Assembly: GCA_045651205.1 (NCBI GenBank)
Contig: JAZRSA010000028.1
Coordinates: 1-38,528 of the forward strand
Reading direction: 5' to 3'
DNA from: UMGS1649 sp045651205
Lineage (GTDB): Bacteria; Bacillota; Clostridia; TANB77; CAG-465
Length of the DNA: 38,528 nucleotides
Position numbers and translations under genes: made by a program. Below, one piece after another: positions 23,967-32,643 of this stretch (position 1 is the first letter of the stretch; each line of letters starts with the position of its first letter). Under the pieces are notes generated by a model, which saw only the letters and a program-made list of their open reading frames with translations, searched no databases and had not been told where the DNA came from.

Positions 23967-26696
23967 TTATTTAGCTTCCATCCAGCTCAAGCCTACATTT
24001 ACATCAGCTTCTAGTGGTAAATTTAATTTAACTGCAGACTCCATAACTTCTTTCATTGTATTTTTTACTATTTCTATTTCACTATCTTTTGCTTCAACTA
24101 GAAGTTCATCATGTACTTGCATTATTATTTTAGCTTCTAGATTTAATTCTTTAAATCTCTTGTATAGATTGTTCATAGCAATCTTCATAATATCTGCTGC
24201 TGTACCTTGTATAGGCATATTCATTGCAACTCTTTCACCAAACATTCTAGTGTTATAGTTTGCAGATTTTAGTTCTAAAACTTTTCTCTTACGACCATAT
24301 TTAGTAGTTGCATATCCTGTTTCTAAGCCACTTTCTATTAGCCCTTTCATATATTTTTCTACGCTAGAATAATGTCTAAAGTAGTTTTCTATATATTCTT
24401 TAGCTTCCCATCTTGAAACATTTATATTTTTAGCAAGACCAAAATCGCTTATTCCGTACACTATACCAAAGTTTACAGCTTTAGCTTTTGAACGAAGGTC
24501 TTTTGTAACGTCTTCTAAAGGTACATTAAATACTTGAGAAGCAGTTATTGAGTGTATATCTTCTCCATTTGTGTATGCATTTATCATTGTAGGATCACCA
24601 GACATATCTGCTAGTACTCTTAATTCTATTTGGCTATAGTCTGCATCTACTATTTTGTATCCTTCTTTTTCTGCTACAAAACATTCTCTAATTTTACCAC
24701 CCAAATCCGTTCTTACAGGTATATTTTGTAGGTTTGGTTCTACACTAGAAAGTCTCCCAGTAGCTGTAACTGTTTGCATAAATGTTGTATGTATTCTACC
24801 ATCACTATCTATTACATCAATTAAGCTATCTATATATGTAGATTTAAGTTTTGCAAGCGTTCTATATTCTAATACTAAAGGTACTATTTCATGTTTGTCT
24901 TGAATTGTTTCTAGTATCTCTTTATCTGTAGAATAGCTTGTTTTACTCTTTTTAGGGTATTCTATTTCAAGCTTCTCAAATAGTATTTTACCTAGTTGCA
25001 TTGGTGAATTTACATTAAATTCTTCTCCTGCAAGCTCATATATTTTAGCAGTTAATTCTGCTATATTCTTTTCAATATATTCTCCGAACTCTTTAAGCTT
25101 TGTTTTATCTACATACATTCCATTAGCTTCAATATTTGCTAAAGTTTCTACTAAAGGCATTTCTACTTCGTTATATAGGAAGTCTAAGCCCATTTCGCTT
25201 AATGTTTCTTTTAACTTAGCTTCAGTTTTTATAATTACATTTATATACGCAAAAAGTACTTCTTTTTCATTATCTGTTAATTCATCTAAAGTTTCCTCTT
25301 TAACAGGTGTGTCATCGAACATATCAAACATTGAAGTTTGTTCTACCTTTTTAGTCTCTTTATTAAGCGAAGGGAAATTAGCATTTAACACTTCATATGT
25401 TATCTTATCTATTGATTGATTATTGTCTGCTGTGTTAATTAGATAATACATAATCATAAGGTCATCATTAAAACCATATATATCCTTCACATCGTTTCTA
25501 AAAGCCAAATTTAAGACGCTTTTTATGTTGTAACCAATCTTTTCACATCTACAACCACAAAACTCTTCTAAAGCGCCTGTAGCATTTCTATCTGTAATCT
25601 TAATAGTATATATGTTATTTGCTATACTAAATATTAATGTGTTCTTTAATTTATCTGATTCAAATTTAGAATCTAAGAATATGAACGGTAATTTAGTATT
25701 GTTAATAGGACTTAATGTATTAAGTGCCTCTTTAACATCCTCTTTAGTATTAAGGTTAACAAACTTAGTATTAGCTAACCCACTAAAGAAATCTCCATTT
25801 ATATTAACTACTTCTACTCCATTAGTATATCTATCTAAAAATTTCTTAAACTCAAGTCTAGTAAATAACTTAGTCACTTCTTCTAGATTTACATCTTTAA
25901 CTCTTAATACTTCATAGTCTAAATTAATAGGTACATCTGTATTAATAGTAGCTAGTGTTTTACTTAAGAAAGCCATTTCTTTATTCTCTATTAAATTAGC
26001 TCTTAATTTATCTGATACATCTATACTATCTATATTGTTATATAGGTTCTCTATATTATCCGACATATTAAGAAGCGTAAGAGCAGTCTTCTCTCCTACC
26101 TTTGGTACACCAGGTATATTATCTGATTTATCTCCCATTAATGCCTTAAGCTCAATTATTTGGTACGGTTTAACACCCATAGCTTCCATTAATGTTTCTG
26201 GATTATATATAGTATATTCTGTCTTACTACCATTCTTACCAGGCATAACTACGTTGCTCATTTCAGATACTAATTGAAGACTATCTTTATCTCCAGTTAG
26301 TATATATGTAACTATATCCTTAGATGCACTTCTTTTAGCAACAGTGCCTAATATATCGTCTGCTTCATAACCTTCAAGCTCTAATATAGGGATATTCATT
26401 GCTCTTAATACATCCTTAATTAGATGCATTTGTGGTCTAAGTTCATCTGGCATAGATCTACGTCCGGCTTTATATTCATCATACATCTTATGTCTAAATG
26501 TTGGTGCAGATATATCAAAAGCAACTGCAACATAATCTGGCTTTAACATACTTTCCATCATATAGAATATGTTTAAGAAGCCATATACTGCATTTGTATA
26601 TGTTCCATCTTTTACAGATAGTAATCTTATTCCATAGAATGCTCTATTCATTATACTGTTACCATCTATAACAAGTATTTTCTCTTTGTTCTCCAT
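23967..26696 (-). CDS. polA: DNA polymerase I
   Basis: A 909-residue family A polymerase. The N-terminal 5'-3' exonuclease domain (~1-300) has VIDGNSIMNRAFYG, YEADDILGT, LTGDKDSLQL and GDKSDNIPGVPKVGEKTA. A middle region (~320-500) corresponds to the proofreading domain but shows no obvious DxE motif, as in many Gram-positive enzymes. The polymerase domain carries motif A DADYSQIELRVLA, motif B RSKAKAVNFGIVYGIS and motif C QVHDELLVEA. I chose ATG at 26696, directly after CGGAGG; the frame extends further upstream without a binding site. It sits 73 bases after a gene for an HNH endonuclease and before the SLT gene. Confidence 0.97.
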   Translation of the reverse strand: MENKEKILVIDGNSIMNRAFYGIRLLSVKDGTYTNAVYGFLNIFYMMESMLKPDYVAVAFDISAPTFRHKMYDEYKAGRRSMPDELRPQMHLIKDVLRAMNIPILELEGYEADDILGTVAKRSASKDIVTYILTGDKDSLQLVSEMSNVVMPGKNGSKTEYTIYNPETLMEAMGVKPYQIIELKALMGDKSDNIPGVPKVGEKTALTLLNMSDNIENLYNNIDSIDVSDKLRANLIENKEMAFLSKTLATINTDVPINLDYEVLRVKDVNLEEVTKLFTRLEFKKFLDRYTNGVEVVNINGDFFSGLANTKFVNLNTKEDVKEALNTLSPINNTKLPFIFLDSKFESDKLKNTLIFSIANNIYTIKITDRNATGALEEFCGCRCEKIGYNIKSVLNLAFRNDVKDIYGFNDDLMIMYYLINTADNNQSIDKITYEVLNANFPSLNKETKKVEQTSMFDMFDDTPVKEETLDELTDNEKEVLFAYINVIIKTEAKLKETLSEMGLDFLYNEVEMPLVETLANIEANGMYVDKTKLKEFGEYIEKNIAELTAKIYELAGEEFNVNSPMQLGKILFEKLEIEYPKKSKTSYSTDKEILETIQDKHEIVPLVLEYRTLAKLKSTYIDSLIDVIDSDGRIHTTFMQTVTATGRLSSVEPNLQNIPVRTDLGGKIRECFVAEKEGYKIVDADYSQIELRVLADMSGDPTMINAYTNGEDIHSITASQVFNVPLEDVTKDLRSKAKAVNFGIVYGISDFGLAKNINVSRWEAKEYIENYFRHYSSVEKYMKGLIESGLETGYATTKYGRKRKVLELKSANYNTRMFGERVAMNMPIQGTAADIMKIAMNNLYKRFKELNLEAKIIMQVHDELLVEAKDSEIEIVKNTMKEVMESAVKLNLPLEADVNVGLSWMEAK

Positions 26697-26769
26697 TATA
26701 ACCTCCGTTTGTATTGTAAATTTGTTATTCAGAAATAAATGATTCAATATATTCCCTAATAAAATCAAC

Positions 26770-27573
26770 TCAATCTTTTTTTATTTTCCAATCTAATTTA
26801 TCTTTTTTTTCTAAATTATCTTTTGATTTTAATAGTTGAAGATTTGTATAATAACACAATTTCATAATTTCTTCTTCACTTTCTGCTTTTGCTAAAGGCG
26901 TTATGTGGTCAATATGCACATCGTCTTTCCCGTCCCACTCATATCCGTAATTATCTTTATATGTATTTAATAAGTATTCAATAAATTCATTTATTGGTAT
27001 TCCTATTATTTCTTCAGTATGTAATTGTTTGATGTATTTTTTTCTTGAAAAACTTTGACTAATGCAAAATCTTAATTGTTCTTTTAGTTTAAATAAGGGA
27101 TCATCTTTTTTTCTTTGCTTTTTATACTCTCTTTTATATGTTGTCATTTCTTCTCTATGCGATTCCCTATATTCTTTATTATATAATTTCATATATTGTT
27201 TGTCATATTCACTTACTTTATCTTTATGAGTTTGTTTGTATTTCTTTTTTGCTTTTCTAATTTTTTCTATATTATTTTGTATATATTGTTTCCTTTGTTC
27301 TTTATGTTCTTCATCATATTTTTTTTGATACTCTCTTATTTGTTCTTTATGAGTATCTTTATATTTTTTTTTAATTTCACGAATATGTTCTTTATTCTCT
27401 TCTCTATATTGTTCCCTTCGTTCTTTATTAGCTTCATTATATTGTTTATTGTATTCACTTTCGCATTCTTTACATTGTGAATATCTGCGTAGTTTTCCTT
27501 TACTTTTTTTCATTCGGAATTCATTTATATTTTTTTCAACGCCACATTTAGTACATATTCTTGTTTCAGCCAT
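26770..27573 (-). CDS. HNH endonuclease with zinc ribbon and charged repeat region
   Basis: A 267-residue protein in three parts. Residues ~7-37 form a zinc ribbon (CTKCG ... CKEC). Residues ~40-160 are extremely rich in K, E, Y, R and Q and contain imperfect 15-residue repeats of the type YKDTHKEQIREYQKK, probably one long helix. Residues ~215-260 are an HNH nuclease domain (HIDHITPLAKA, YYTNLQLLKSKDN). Proteins with this layout are common in phages and gut Firmicutes as stand-alone nucleases. It lies between hemW and polA with short gaps, so it seems inserted into a housekeeping operon and is probably co-transcribed. GGAGG precedes the ATG. Confidence 0.85.
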   Translation of the reverse strand: MAETRICTKCGVEKNINEFRMKKSKGKLRRYSQCKECESEYNKQYNEANKERREQYREENKEHIREIKKKYKDTHKEQIREYQKKYDEEHKEQRKQYIQNNIEKIRKAKKKYKQTHKDKVSEYDKQYMKLYNKEYRESHREEMTTYKREYKKQRKKDDPLFKLKEQLRFCISQSFSRKKYIKQLHTEEIIGIPINEFIEYLLNTYKDNYGYEWDGKDDVHIDHITPLAKAESEEEIMKLCYYTNLQLLKSKDNLEKKDKLDWKIKKD

Positions 27574-27602
27574 ATTATCCTCCGATTTAATTTATATGAA
27601 TT

Positions 27603-28736
27603 CTATATAAACTCTTGCCATACTATATTGGCTAAATCTTCTCCTTTATATGTAAGTCTTATTCCTTTGTCATCTTTTTCTAATAATCCTTCTTCTACTA
27701 ATTTATCTATTTGTACTTTATATAAGCCTAATACATCTTTCTTAAACTTTAGTTTGAACTCATTAAAGTTTAGTCCTTCTGTTAGTCTAAGTTTTAATAT
27801 TATATATTCCTTCATAGTATCTAATAGATCCATTTCTTCAATGTCTTGTTTTACACTAATACCTTGTTTCATGTATTCTATATACTTATCCATATCTGGT
27901 ATATTTGTATATCTAGTGCTGTTTACAAAGCTAGCTGCTGCAGCTCCTAATCCTAGATATTCTTGTTGCTCCCAGTATGCTGTATTATGCTTAGATTCAT
28001 ATTTAGGTTTAGCATAGTTAGATATTTCGTATCTAACAAACTTATGTTCTTTTAACATATTATCTAACATATACTTCATTTCTCTTTCGGTATTTTCATC
28101 TGGTAATGTTAGAAAACCGCTATTTAATAAAAAGTCTAGTTTTGTTCCATCATGTACTTCTAAGCTATATGCAGATATATGTTTAATCTTATCTAGAGAT
28201 AATACATATTCTACTGTCTTCTTAAAGTCCTCTAACGTTTCATCGGGAAGACCAATTATTACATCCGTAGATATATTGCTAAAACCAGCTTCTACTGCAT
28301 CCATATATGCTTTTTCAAACATTTCCTTTGTTGCAATTCTTCCTATTTTCTTTAATGTGCTGTTATTTGCTGATTGAAGTCCTAAACTTAGTCTATTTAC
28401 TCCAGCTTCTAGATATTCTGTAAGCTTTTCTTTTGTTAGGCTTTCTGGATTTGCTTCTATTGTTATTTCTTCTATACTATTGTTAAATAACCTAATAAGG
28501 TCTAGTATTTTAGTTATATATTTTGCATCTATTAAAGAGGGTGTTCCACCACCAAAATATACAGTAGTTATATTTCTTTCTTGAAGTAATTCTGAGTTAG
28601 CTAATAACTCCATACATATTGTATCTATATATTCTTCTATATTACTACTTGTACATTCTGGTTTAGAATAAAAGTCGCAATAGAAACATTTAGATTTACA
28701 AAATGGTATATGTATATATATTCCTAAATCTTTCAT
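27603..28736 (-). CDS. hemW: HemW-like radical SAM protein (heme chaperone family)
   Basis: A 377-residue radical SAM protein. The cluster motif C13-x3-C17-x2-C20 lies in IPFCKSKCFYCDF, followed by TTVYFGGGTPSL, TIEANPESLT and NRLSLGLQSANNSTLKKIGR, which define the HemN/HemW family. The short form with a C-terminal winged-helix-like part (LKLRLTEGLNF ... GLLEKDDKGIRLT) fits HemW and not the oxygen-independent coproporphyrinogen oxidase. The start ATG overlaps the stop of whiA by 4 bases (ATGA), indicating coupled translation. HemW delivers heme in other bacteria; whether this organism makes heme proteins cannot be seen here. Confidence 0.92.
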   Translation of the reverse strand: MKDLGIYIHIPFCKSKCFYCDFYSKPECTSSNIEEYIDTICMELLANSELLQERNITTVYFGGGTPSLIDAKYITKILDLIRLFNNSIEEITIEANPESLTKEKLTEYLEAGVNRLSLGLQSANNSTLKKIGRIATKEMFEKAYMDAVEAGFSNISTDVIIGLPDETLEDFKKTVEYVLSLDKIKHISAYSLEVHDGTKLDFLLNSGFLTLPDENTEREMKYMLDNMLKEHKFVRYEISNYAKPKYESKHNTAYWEQQEYLGLGAAAASFVNSTRYTNIPDMDKYIEYMKQGISVKQDIEEMDLLDTMKEYIILKLRLTEGLNFNEFKLKFKKDVLGLYKVQIDKLVEEGLLEKDDKGIRLTYKGEDLANIVWQEFI

Positions 28737-29431
28737 TCTTCCTCCGCTATAGTTACTATTTTATTTAATCTATGGTATACTCCAGATTTACTTATTTCAT
28801 AAGAACATTTAGCTGCAAGTTCTTCTAATGAAGCTGCTGGATCATCTTCTCTTAACTCTGCTATTTCTCTTAGCTTAGCGTTTAGGGTATCGAATCTTCC
28901 ATCTGCTTTTAACTTGTTTATTGCTTCTATATGTTTATATGAAGCTTTTGCAATCTTATTTAGATTTGCTGTTTCGCAATTTACAGTTCTATTTATATCG
29001 TTTTTAATACTCTTGTTTATACGAACATCTTCAAATTTAAATACTGCTTTATTTGCTTCAAATACTCTAAGTATAGTAGCTATTTGTTCGGATTCTTTTA
29101 TATATACCACATATTCTTGGTTTCTTTTTATTATCTTAGGTAATAGCTCATATCCTTCCATTATTTTTACTACATAGCTTGCGTGCGCTTTACCTTTTAG
29201 GGATACTTCAAAATGATATTCTGATTCTGGGTTCACTAAACACCCACTACCTAAAAACACCCCTTTTAGGAATGCTTTTTTGCAGCAGGCTTTTGCTATT
29301 AATTTCTTTAATTCTGTTACAGTTATATCTTTAGATTCTGTTATTAGTTCACCATATCTTAAAGGTATAACACAACATTTTTTATTCTTAGTTTCTAGTA
29401 TTTCGTTTTTTATTTCTTCTGAAAACGACAT
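28733..29431 (-). CDS. whiA: WhiA-type DNA-binding protein, shortened
   Basis: A 232-residue member of the WhiA family, which affects sporulation or cell division in Gram-positive bacteria. The N-terminus MSFSEEIKNEILETKNKKCC and the C-terminal helix-turn-helix region (ELREDDPAASLEELA ... YEISKSGVYHRLNKI) are diagnostic. LAGLIDADG-like features appear in FLKGVFLGSGCLVNPESEYH. Typical WhiA proteins are around 300 residues; here roughly 70 are missing, mostly between the first conserved segment and the FLKGVFLG part. Reading frame and context are intact, so this looks like a lineage-specific compact form. It overlaps prmC by 22 bases and hemW by 4. The usual rapZ neighbour is absent. Confidence 0.88.
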   Translation of the reverse strand: MSFSEEIKNEILETKNKKCCVIPLRYGELITESKDITVTELKKLIAKACCKKAFLKGVFLGSGCLVNPESEYHFEVSLKGKAHASYVVKIMEGYELLPKIIKRNQEYVVYIKESEQIATILRVFEANKAVFKFEDVRINKSIKNDINRTVNCETANLNKIAKASYKHIEAINKLKADGRFDTLNAKLREIAELREDDPAASLEELAAKCSYEISKSGVYHRLNKIVTIAEEE

Positions 29432-30282
29432 TTTACCACCCTATCTTTTGAATTTATATCTTTTATTACTTCTATGTCTGTATACTCTTCATGCTCCTTA
29501 ATGATATTTACAACATCTACTCCTTGAAGATGTCCTATTTCTACAAGTATACTTCCACCATCATTTAAGAAGTTTTTAGCTTCATTAAATATTATTCTAT
29601 ATGGCTTAAGGCCATCTATTCCACCTCTTAATGCAAGTTCTGGTTCATTTTTTACAAAATCTGAAATATCGTTCATTTCATCATCTGTAAGGTATGGCGG
29701 ATTTGAAGTTATTATATCATACTTATTTGTAGTTTTGTATAGTACATCAAACATATCTGATTTAATTACTTCTACTTTATCTATAACGTTATTTAGATCT
29801 ATATTTTTGTTAGCTACATTAATTGCAACATCTGATATATCTATTAATGTTGCTTTTTCTATTTTTGAATTCTTAGTTATACTTATACCAACACATCCTG
29901 TGCCCGTACAAACGTCTAAAAGACTTAAATAACCGTTTTCTTTGATACAGTTAATACTTTCCTCTATTAAAGTTTCTGTGTCTTGTCTTGGAATTAGAAC
30001 GCCTTGTTCTACATAGTATTCTTCGTTATATATATATGCTTTATGTGTTAAATACTGTGGTGGTATTTTATCCACAGCTATCTTTTTTATCATTTGATCT
30101 AACACAAGCACATCTTCATCTGTTATTTTTGTCATTCCAAGCTTTATATCTGCCATTTTAACAGATTTTATTTCAGCAAGTAATAAAACAACAAGTTCCC
30201 TAGGATTACTCGTTATATCTAGGGAATCTATATTGTATTTATTTATATATTTTTCAGTTAGTTCATTTAATATATTATTCAT
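29410..30282 (-). CDS. prmC: Release factor glutamine methyltransferase
   Basis: A 290-residue SAM-dependent enzyme that methylates the Gln of the GGQ motif in release factors. The N-terminal helical domain (~1-90) is followed by QGVLIPRQDTETLIEE, the SAM-binding loop DVCTGTGCVGIS, and the catalytic NPPY (~192) in ITSNPPYLTDDE. Length and motifs are standard. prfA, its usual neighbour, is not adjacent. The start ATG overlaps the end of the HAD gene by 8 bases and follows AAAGGA, and the 3' end overlaps whiA. Confidence 0.95.
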   Translation of the reverse strand: MNNILNELTEKYINKYNIDSLDITSNPRELVVLLLAEIKSVKMADIKLGMTKITDEDVLVLDQMIKKIAVDKIPPQYLTHKAYIYNEEYYVEQGVLIPRQDTETLIEESINCIKENGYLSLLDVCTGTGCVGISITKNSKIEKATLIDISDVAINVANKNIDLNNVIDKVEVIKSDMFDVLYKTTNKYDIITSNPPYLTDDEMNDISDFVKNEPELALRGGIDGLKPYRIIFNEAKNFLNDGGSILVEIGHLQGVDVVNIIKEHEEYTDIEVIKDINSKDRVVKCRFQKK

Positions 30283-31075
30283 TATTTCTTTCCTTTATAT
30301 TATCTAAAACTTTCTTTATTTCTATATCTAATTTACTTCCTTCTTCATAGTCTGCAGGGGCTGTTATATTAACACGACCATCTGCTAAAAGTTTAGTAGA
30401 AAGTATTTCTTTATCTTTGTGTACTGCTACAGCTACACCGCCATTATCTTTTACAAGCTTCATACAAGGTACATCTGTAAGTCCATCACCAAAGTATACC
30501 ATATTGTTAAAAGGAATGGCTTTTTTATCTTCTTCCATTTTATCGTTTATAGCTTCATCGTACACTTCAAATATCCCTTTGTTTATTCTAAAGAGGAACT
30601 GTGTCTTATTTGTATAGTTAACACATACCGCAGGCCATTTAGCTATATCATCTACGTTGTATAGGAAGCTACAAGCGTATATTCTTTCAAATTTATCTTT
30701 TATACTTGTTCCTTCTATCATTTCCTTTATACCAGAAGATACTATGTAATGATGTATATTAAGGCCTAAAGCTGCACCATAATTATTTATTCTATCAAAC
30801 CAATCTTCTACGCCTGGATAGAAAGTAACACTTTTTCCGTACTCTACAAAGGCACTTTTCTTAACAGATATGTTTTTTTCTTCAGCTTTCTTAAGCATTA
30901 AATACATATATGCTAAAACGCCCTCCATATTATTCTTTATTTTAATATTCTCTGCTTCTTCCCAGAACTCTTTAGATGTCATATTAAGAGCTGGTATAAA
31001 GTTGTATTCTTGTATATTTCCATGTGCTAATGTTCCATCAAAGTCATATATAAATGCTACATTGTTGTTTTTCAT
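30275..31075 (-). CDS. HAD-superfamily phosphatase
   Basis: A 266-residue cytosolic hydrolase. HAD motif I is DFDGT (11-15), motif II the Ser of HHYIVSSGIKEM, motif III a Lys region (NKTQFLFRINKG) and motif IV GDGLTDVPCMKL (~192). The layout resembles the phosphoserine-phosphatase-like group with a helical cap, and the late Lys/Asp segments support an active enzyme. Substrate is unknown. AAGGAGG precedes the ATG. It lies only ~30 bases after the rpmE terminator and has no visible promoter of its own, so it is probably expressed by read-through as the first gene of the prmC-whiA-hemW-polA operon. Confidence 0.85.
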   Translation of the reverse strand: MKNNNVAFIYDFDGTLAHGNIQEYNFIPALNMTSKEFWEEAENIKIKNNMEGVLAYMYLMLKKAEEKNISVKKSAFVEYGKSVTFYPGVEDWFDRINNYGAALGLNIHHYIVSSGIKEMIEGTSIKDKFERIYACSFLYNVDDIAKWPAVCVNYTNKTQFLFRINKGIFEVYDEAINDKMEEDKKAIPFNNMVYFGDGLTDVPCMKLVKDNGGVAVAVHKDKEILSTKLLADGRVNITAPADYEEGSKLDIEIKKVLDNIKERNNE

Positions 31076-31094
31076 ATATCCTCCTTATTTTGAG

Positions 31095-31123
31095 TAAAAT
31101 AAAAGTGCTACAATATGCAGCAC
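31095..31123 (-). terminator. Terminator after rpmE
   Basis: GTGCT (31105-31109) and AGCAC (31119-31123) pair, with a partly paired loop; on the minus strand TTTTATTTTA follows. Likely leaky because the downstream operon has no clear promoter. Confidence 0.7.
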
Positions 31124-31130
31124 CGTTATA

Positions 31131-31334
31131 TTACTTATTTGTTCCGTATTTTTCCATGAATTTTGCGGCTCTACCTTTAGAAGAAACTGCTTGTTTTAAT
31201 CCAGTAAAGAATGGATGACATGCGCTACAAGTATCAGTCTTCATATCTTTCTTAGTTGAACCTACTTCAATTACATTACCACAAGCGCAAGTAATTGTTG
31301 TTTTTTCGTATTTTGGTTGTATTTCGCTTTTCAT
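31131..31334 (-). CDS. rpmE: Ribosomal protein bL31 (zinc-binding form)
   Basis: A 67-residue large-subunit protein. MKSEIQPKYE and CHPFFTG are diagnostic. The four zinc ligands C16, C18, C36 and C39 are present (TCACGN; DTCSACHP), so it is the C+ form made when zinc is sufficient, not the YtiA-type paralogue. AAGGAGG precedes the ATG. It has its own promoter and a terminator, and leads the leftward operon. Confidence 0.97.
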   Translation of the reverse strand: MKSEIQPKYEKTTITCACGNVIEVGSTKKDMKTDTCSACHPFFTGLKQAVSSKGRAAKFMEKYGTNK

Positions 31335-31377
31335 TATTTGTCCCTCCTTATTAATAAGATTCGCTTTTACCTAATAT

Positions 31378-31406
31378 ATTCTAACATAAGTTTATTTAAA
31401 TTACAA
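31378..31406 (-). promoter_or_regulatory. Sigma-A promoter of rpmE
   Basis: On the minus strand, TTGTAA (31406-31401), 17-base spacer, TAGAAT (31383-31378). Confidence 0.65.
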
Positions 31407-31436
31407 CTTTTTTATGCCATTTATGTAAAATATTTT

Positions 31437-32051
31437 TTATTTATTTAAAAACCAACTTTCTGCGTAGCTTTTTAGTGCGGGTATTAACGCTTTTACTTCT
31501 ATATTAGAAGTGTTTATACATAATGTATAGTTTGCTTTATCTCCCCAACCTTTGCCAGATAATATACTAAAGCAAGCTTTTCTTCTTTTATCTATTTCTC
31601 GTATATTTTTTTCTAGTTGTTTATCTGTCAATTTTTCTACATCAGTAGCTTTTTCTTTACAGCGTTTTATTTTAGATTTCATATCTGCATATACAAATAT
31701 ATTCATAGGAGCATATTCGCTTAAAATAGCGCTTGCTGCGCGACCTACTATTACAGCATTACCCTTAGCAGCTACTTCTTTTAACACCTTTGCTTGAGAT
31801 ATTAACATTTCTGTTTGGCTACTTTGCATTACTGGATATGATTCAAACGATTTAGCAAACTCAAAGGTATATGGATATTCTCCTTTTGTAGTAATATTTT
31901 CTATATACTCTTCTGCTTTCTTTATATCTTTTGCAAGCATAGTTATTATTTCTGAATCATAATATGCATATCCTAATTCATCTGCTAGTCTTTTACCTAG
32001 TTCCTTACCCCCGCTACCAAACTCGCGACTAATTGTTATTATATTATTCAT
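31437..32051 (-). CDS. Cytidylate-kinase-like family protein
   Basis: A 204-residue P-loop protein. The N-terminus NNIITISREFGSGGKELGKRLADEL carries a variant Walker A (GSGGKELG), then YYDSEIITMLAK, GNAVIVGRAASAIL, FVYADMKSKIKRC and a lid-like KNIREIDKRRKACFSI, matching the cytidylate-kinase-like family common in Clostridia. These are distinct from the housekeeping cmk, and their substrate is not established. The start ATG follows AAGGGGG. The gene stands between the 132-residue membrane protein and rpmE and seems to be transcribed on its own. A nucleotide or nucleoside phosphorylating role is an inference from the fold. Confidence 0.85.
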   Translation of the reverse strand: MNNIITISREFGSGGKELGKRLADELGYAYYDSEIITMLAKDIKKAEEYIENITTKGEYPYTFEFAKSFESYPVMQSSQTEMLISQAKVLKEVAAKGNAVIVGRAASAILSEYAPMNIFVYADMKSKIKRCKEKATDVEKLTDKQLEKNIREIDKRRKACFSILSGKGWGDKANYTLCINTSNIEVKALIPALKSYAESWFLNK

Positions 32052-32068
32052 TTGTATCCCCCTTATTT

Positions 32069-32105
32069 TGAAAAATAACGAGCTCAGTTATATATAACCG
32101 AACTC
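32069..32105 (-). terminator. Terminator of the 132-residue membrane protein gene
   Basis: An imperfect palindrome at 32080-32105 (GAGCTCAGTTATA against TATAACCGAACTC, two mismatches) followed on the minus strand by GTTATTTTTC. Confidence 0.65.
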
Positions 32106-32126
32106 AATACTTTATTCTATTTTATT

Positions 32127-32525
32127 TTACTTAATCCAAGCAGATAATAGCCATTTATTAAATAGTCTAAATTCACCACTTACTATTTCATCATCTGTTA
32201 ATTGGTCAACTGTTTGATACTCCTCAAATGTTTTTTCATATTCATATTTTATTGTAAATAATCCAAAAACACTTGTATATGTTTGAGTTTTTTCTTTGTA
32301 TTCTTCAGCCCTTATAATTCCAGGTGGAAGACCTTTAGTGGAATTAAATCTTATAACTTCAATAACAACAAACGAAACGAGTATAACTAAAACAATAGCA
32401 ATACCAATAAATAAGCCTTTTATTAATCTTTTAAATTCTGATTTTAACGCCAATTTCTTAGCTTTTTTCCTTTCTCTTTCTATAGCCTTTCTTGTTCTAA
32501 CGTTCATTTTTACATTTTGTTCCAT
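32127..32525 (-). CDS. Small membrane protein with basic cytoplasmic N-terminus, unknown function
   Basis: A 132-residue protein that I do not recognise. Residues ~1-35 are highly basic (RTRKAIERERKKAKKLALKS), ~37-60 are one membrane segment (GLFIGIAIVLVILVSFVVIEVI), and ~65-132 form an external domain rich in aromatic and charged residues (KYEYEKTFEEYQTVDQLTDD ... FRLFNKWLLSAWIK). GAGGG precedes the ATG. It is monocistronic, with its own promoter and terminator. The external part has no cysteines and no recognisable enzymatic motif. Confidence 0.7.
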   Translation of the reverse strand: MEQNVKMNVRTRKAIERERKKAKKLALKSEFKRLIKGLFIGIAIVLVILVSFVVIEVIRFNSTKGLPPGIIRAEEYKEKTQTYTSVFGLFTIKYEYEKTFEEYQTVDQLTDDEIVSGEFRLFNKWLLSAWIK

Positions 32526-32546
32526 ATTGTTTCCCTCAATATGGTT

Positions 32547-32574
32547 ATTATATCACATTGAAAATATATTGCAA
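32547..32574 (-). promoter_or_regulatory. Sigma-A promoter
   Basis: On the minus strand, TTGCAA (32574-32569), 16-base spacer ending TGTGA, TATAAT (32552-32547). Confidence 0.75.
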
Positions 32575-32587
32575 TAAATATTCATTA

Positions 32588-32629
32588 AAATAAAATAAAG
32601 GTATTGTTATACCAAAATATAACAATACC
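32588..32629 (-). terminator. Terminator of the ABC exporter operon
   Basis: GGTATTGTTATA (32600-32611) and TATAACAATACC (32618-32629) form a perfect 12-base stem; on the minus strand TTTATTTTATTTT follows. Confidence 0.88.
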
Positions 32630-32643
32630 ATATAATATATTTA

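Noticed and set aside
27040..27460. CRISPR-like or tandem DNA repeat in the HNH gene
   Set aside because: The periodicity is in the protein (15-residue charged repeats); the DNA copies are too diverged and lack spacers.
27196..27480. Phe-rich open frame antisense to the HNH gene repeats
   Set aside because: It is the reverse complement of Lys/Glu repeat codons and not a membrane protein.
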